Below, one piece after another: positions 61,823 to 64,000 of a stretch of 64,000 bases of DNA (positions within the stretch are counted from its first letter, which is position 1; each line of letters opens with the position of its first letter). The notes beneath the pieces are model-generated. The model did no database searches. It worked only from the letters and a program-made list of their open reading frames with translations, and was not told the origin of the DNA. Origin of the DNA: Clostridiaceae bacterium (GTDB lineage: Bacteria > Bacillota > Clostridia > Peptostreptococcales > T1SED10-28); NCBI GenBank assembly GCA_003553525.1, contig PWEO01000163.1:1-64000 (forward strand), in the 5' to 3' direction. The position numbers and the translations under genes were made by a program.

Positions 61823-63100
61823 ATGAAACCGATAAGAATTCCTTACGGTAAGGGAGTAATTGAAAAAGATTTCAGTCCCTATAATGTGATCGATGTGTTA
61901 GAATCCAAAGCTCATCACTTTAAGCCCGTTCTTTCGGAAAAAGAGATTGTGGAAAAGGCCTTGGATAATCCAATAGCTTCCCAATCTTTAGAAGAACAGG
62001 TAAAGGGAAAAAACAACATGGTCATCATTACCAGCGATCATACCCGACCGGTACCTAGCCACATAACCCTACCGATTCTTCTTAAACGAATAAGAGCCGT
62101 AAATCCCGATATTGATATAAAAATTCTTATCGCAACGGGATATCACCGTGCCACCACAAAAGAAGAAATGTTGGATAAGTTCGGCAAGGAGATTGTGGAA
62201 AATGAAATTTTGATCAACCATATCTCCAAGGATGAAGAAAGTTTAGACTACGTTGGCGTACTACCTTCCGGCGGGGATTTATGGCTAAACAAAGTAGCCT
62301 TGGAAACGGAACTGCTTATTGCGGAGGGCTTCATAGAACCTCATTTTTTCGCAGGGTTCTCGGGAGGCAGAAAAAGTGTGTTGCCGGGAGTTGCCGGTGC
62401 AAAAACCGTACTGGCAAACCACTGCTCCGAATTTATCGCCAGTGATTATGCTAGAACCGGAATACTTGAGAAAAATCCCATTCATAAGGACATGGTCTTT
62501 GCCGCAGACAAAGCAGGACTTAGTTTTATCCTAAACGTGGTTATAGATAGTGAGAAGAAGATTATCGAAGCCTTTGCAGGCCATAGTGAAAAAGCCCATG
62601 AAAAAGGTTGTGAATTTGTTTTAGAACAGTCCAGTATCGACGAGACACCGAAGTCCGATATTGTCATCACTTCAAACGGAGGATATCCCTTAGATCAAAA
62701 TATCTATCAAGCGGTAAAGGGAATGACGGCTGCAGAGCCCTGTTGTAACCCCAAAGGAATTATCATCATGGTTGCGGCCTGTAACGACGGTCACGGTGGG
62801 GAAGATTTCTACCAATCCATGGCAGACGCATCATCACCAAGAGAGGTTCTGGATAGTGTGATGCAAATTCCTCGAGGAGAGACGAAACCCGATCAATGGG
62901 AATATCAGATACTTGCCCGGATCCTGGACCGTTTTACCATTATTATGGTTACGGACCAATGCGATGCGAAAATGATCAAAGACATGCATATGGAACATGC
63001 CTATACTTTAGATGAAGCCTTGGAAAGAGCTCTTAAAGAAAAAGGGGCGAAGGCATCCATCACTGTAATTCCCGACGGGGTATCCGTAATTGTTAAGTAA
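61823..63100 (+). CDS. larA: Nickel-dependent lactate racemase
   Basis: Interconverts L- and D-lactate using the nickel-pincer (NPN) cofactor. The 425 residues include 'TSDHTRPVPSH' (about 69-79), 'IATGYHRATTKEEM' (about 107-120), and 'EPHFFAGFSGGRKSVLPGVAG' (about 173-193), which hold the His and Lys residues that bind the cofactor and nickel. It lets both lactate isomers enter the pathway. The cofactor-making larB, larC and larE are not in the window. AAGGAGG precedes the ATG. Confidence 0.9.
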   Translation: MKPIRIPYGKGVIEKDFSPYNVIDVLESKAHHFKPVLSEKEIVEKALDNPIASQSLEEQVKGKNNMVIITSDHTRPVPSHITLPILLKRIRAVNPDIDIKILIATGYHRATTKEEMLDKFGKEIVENEILINHISKDEESLDYVGVLPSGGDLWLNKVALETELLIAEGFIEPHFFAGFSGGRKSVLPGVAGAKTVLANHCSEFIASDYARTGILEKNPIHKDMVFAADKAGLSFILNVVIDSEKKIIEAFAGHSEKAHEKGCEFVLEQSSIDETPKSDIVITSNGGYPLDQNIYQAVKGMTAAEPCCNPKGIIIMVAACNDGHGGEDFYQSMADASSPREVLDSVMQIPRGETKPDQWEYQILARILDRFTIIMVTDQCDAKMIKDMHMEHAYTLDEALERALKEKGAKASITVIPDGVSVIVK

Positions 63101-63181
63101 CACCCGAAAAAAACTTCTTTATTATCCGTCAACAAGGAAACAGACCATAAATAATACAGAGCAATAAAAAATTTAACCATA

Positions 63182-63202
63182 TTGGTTGGACCATAATACC
63201 AA
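63182..63202 (+). promoter_or_regulatory. FadR/GntR-type operator before etfB
   Basis: Core TGGTTGGACCA followed by TAATACCAA, in the same 21-bp layout as the two permease sites and 28 bp before the etfB start. The site suggests a second regulated promoter inside the locus, though no clear -35/-10 pair is visible beside it. Confidence 0.68.
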
Positions 63203-63229
63203 ATCGAGAGAAGAGAGGAAGGATCACCG

Positions 63230-64000
63230 ATGAAAACCTTAGTATGTATTAAACAAGTGCCGGGAACAACGGAAGTACAAGTGGATGAAAATGGAAACCT
63301 TATTCGATCGGGAATTGACTCGAAAATGAATCCCTATGATCTTTATGCCATTGAAAGTGCCCTGAAAATAAAAGAAAAAATGGGGGGAGAGATCAATGTC
63401 ATGACCATGGGGCCTCCCCAAGCAAAGGAAGTAATAAGGGAAGCCTATATGATGGGGATTGATAAGGGATTTCTTCTTACGGATCGCCGTTTTGCCGGGG
63501 CCGATGTACTGGCTACTTCTTACACCTTAGCCCAAGGAGCTTATCAAGCCGGGGACTTCGATTTAATTATTTGCGGAAAACAAACAACCGACGGCGATAC
63601 CGCCCAAGTAGGACCGGAAATGGCGGAGTATTTGGGAATTCCCCACGTGGCCAATGTAAAGGGTATTGTGGAGAGTAAAGAAAAGTCCATCATTCTGGAA
63701 GTGGAAATGCCCACAACGATTCAAACCGTAGAGGTAACCTATCCCTGTTTAATTACGGTGGAAAAAGGAATTTTTCAGCCTCGACTGCCTTCCTATCGAT
63801 TGAAGAAAAAAACCAAGTATCAAGAAATCCATGAGCTAACCTTAGATAACTTTAAAGATAAAAATGAAAAACGATACGGATTATCCGGATCTCCCACACA
63901 AGTGGAGGAAATATTCCCACCGGAGCAGAATACTACCAGTGAACGCTGGGAAGGGGAGCATCTGGGGACCAAGTTATATGATCAGTTAATCGACTTAAAA
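63230..64000 (+). CDS. etfB: Electron transfer flavoprotein beta subunit, 3'-truncated by window end
   Basis: 257 codons are visible with no stop before the window ends. '[26 protein letters not shown]' at the N terminus, '[16 protein letters not shown]' and '[26 protein letters not shown]' (about 120-145) are EtfB signatures, the last contacting FAD/AMP. Beside lctP and larA it should belong to the electron-confurcating lactate dehydrogenase (LctBCD of Acetobacterium), with etfA and the FAD-linked dehydrogenase beyond the edge. AGGAAGGAT precedes the ATG. Confidence 0.92.
   Translation, partial: MKTLVCIKQVPGTTEVQVDENGNLIRSGIDSKMNPYDLYAIESALKIKEKMGGEINVMTMGPPQAKEVIREAYMMGIDKGFLLTDRRFAGADVLATSYTLAQGAYQAGDFDLIICGKQTTDGDTAQVGPEMAEYLGIPHVANVKGIVESKEKSIILEVEMPTTIQTVEVTYPCLITVEKGIFQPRLPSYRLKKKTKYQEIHELTLDNFKDKNEKRYGLSGSPTQVEEIFPPEQNTTSERWEGEHLGTKLYDQLIDLK

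Noticed and set aside
1-64000. tRNA, rRNA, CRISPR arrays, insertion sequences and prophage genes
   Set aside because: I looked for conserved tRNA arms, repeat-spacer periodicity, transposases, integrases and inverted terminal repeats and found none.

Overview
The window reads as a chromosome segment of an anaerobic, low-to-mid GC Firmicute of the class Clostridia. The signs are AGGAGG-type ribosome binding sites, TTGACA/TATAAT promoters, U-tailed hairpin terminators, an L-box lysine riboswitch, ndoAI-ndoA next to alr, a split transketolase, Rnf/Nqr-type and Mrp/Mbh-type ion pumps, and an Acetobacterium-like lactate-oxidation locus. The two sodium/proton systems hint at an alkaliphilic or sodium-dependent relative of Alkaliphilus, Tindallia or Isachenkonia; that genus guess is inference only. 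I saw no rRNA, tRNA, CRISPR array, phage or insertion sequence.

Layout: 1-5.4 kb holds a MATE exporter, yajC, a thiol peroxidase behind a Fur/PerR-like box, a succinate-semialdehyde-type dehydrogenase, a membrane protein and a CBS-pair protein. A three-gene operon of unrecognised small membrane proteins (5.6-6.6 kb) precedes a ten-gene Mrp/Mbh-type cation antiporter operon (6.9-14.9 kb) that ends in two tandem, diverged NuoL-like subunits. Next come a coiled-coil protein, acpS, alr, ndoAI-ndoA, a YitT protein, split transketolase, RF3, an HD hydrolase, a 2-hydroxyacid dehydrogenase, an acyltransferase and a nitrilase-family amidase (14.9-26.2 kb). A promoter, lysine riboswitch and terminator then drive asd-dapA-dapB-dapH-lysC-patA, the acetylated diaminopimelate branch (26.2-32.6 kb).

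On the minus strand at 32.7-38.9 kb lies a redox cluster. One operon encodes four Rnf/Nqr membrane-core subunits followed by an NqrF-like NADH dehydrogenase, with no NqrA, RnfB or RnfC. Upstream of it, NAD kinase (apparently started at AUU or AUC) is paired with a degenerate [FeFe]-hydrogenase-like iron-sulfur protein. From 39 to 49 kb run an RluA-type pseudouridine synthase, two MoeA proteins (one fused to a binding-protein-like domain), a MOSC protein, PolX, a GNAT protein and a U32 protein. A decayed chemoreceptor, a 1420-residue 2-hydroxyacyl-CoA dehydratase activase relative, a SecA-derived protein without its ATPase motifs, and a frameshifted PAS-PAS-GGDEF-HD-GYP gene follow (49.3-58.7 kb).

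The right end (58.9-64 kb) is a lactate-utilisation locus: lactate permease, FadR-type regulator, nickel-dependent lactate racemase and etfB, which runs off the window. Two copies of a 21-bp FadR/GntR-type operator precede the permease and one precedes etfB. The most unusual items are the SecA-like pseudo-ATPase, the Rnf/Nqr hybrid operon, the non-canonical NAD kinase start and the unrecognised paired membrane proteins.
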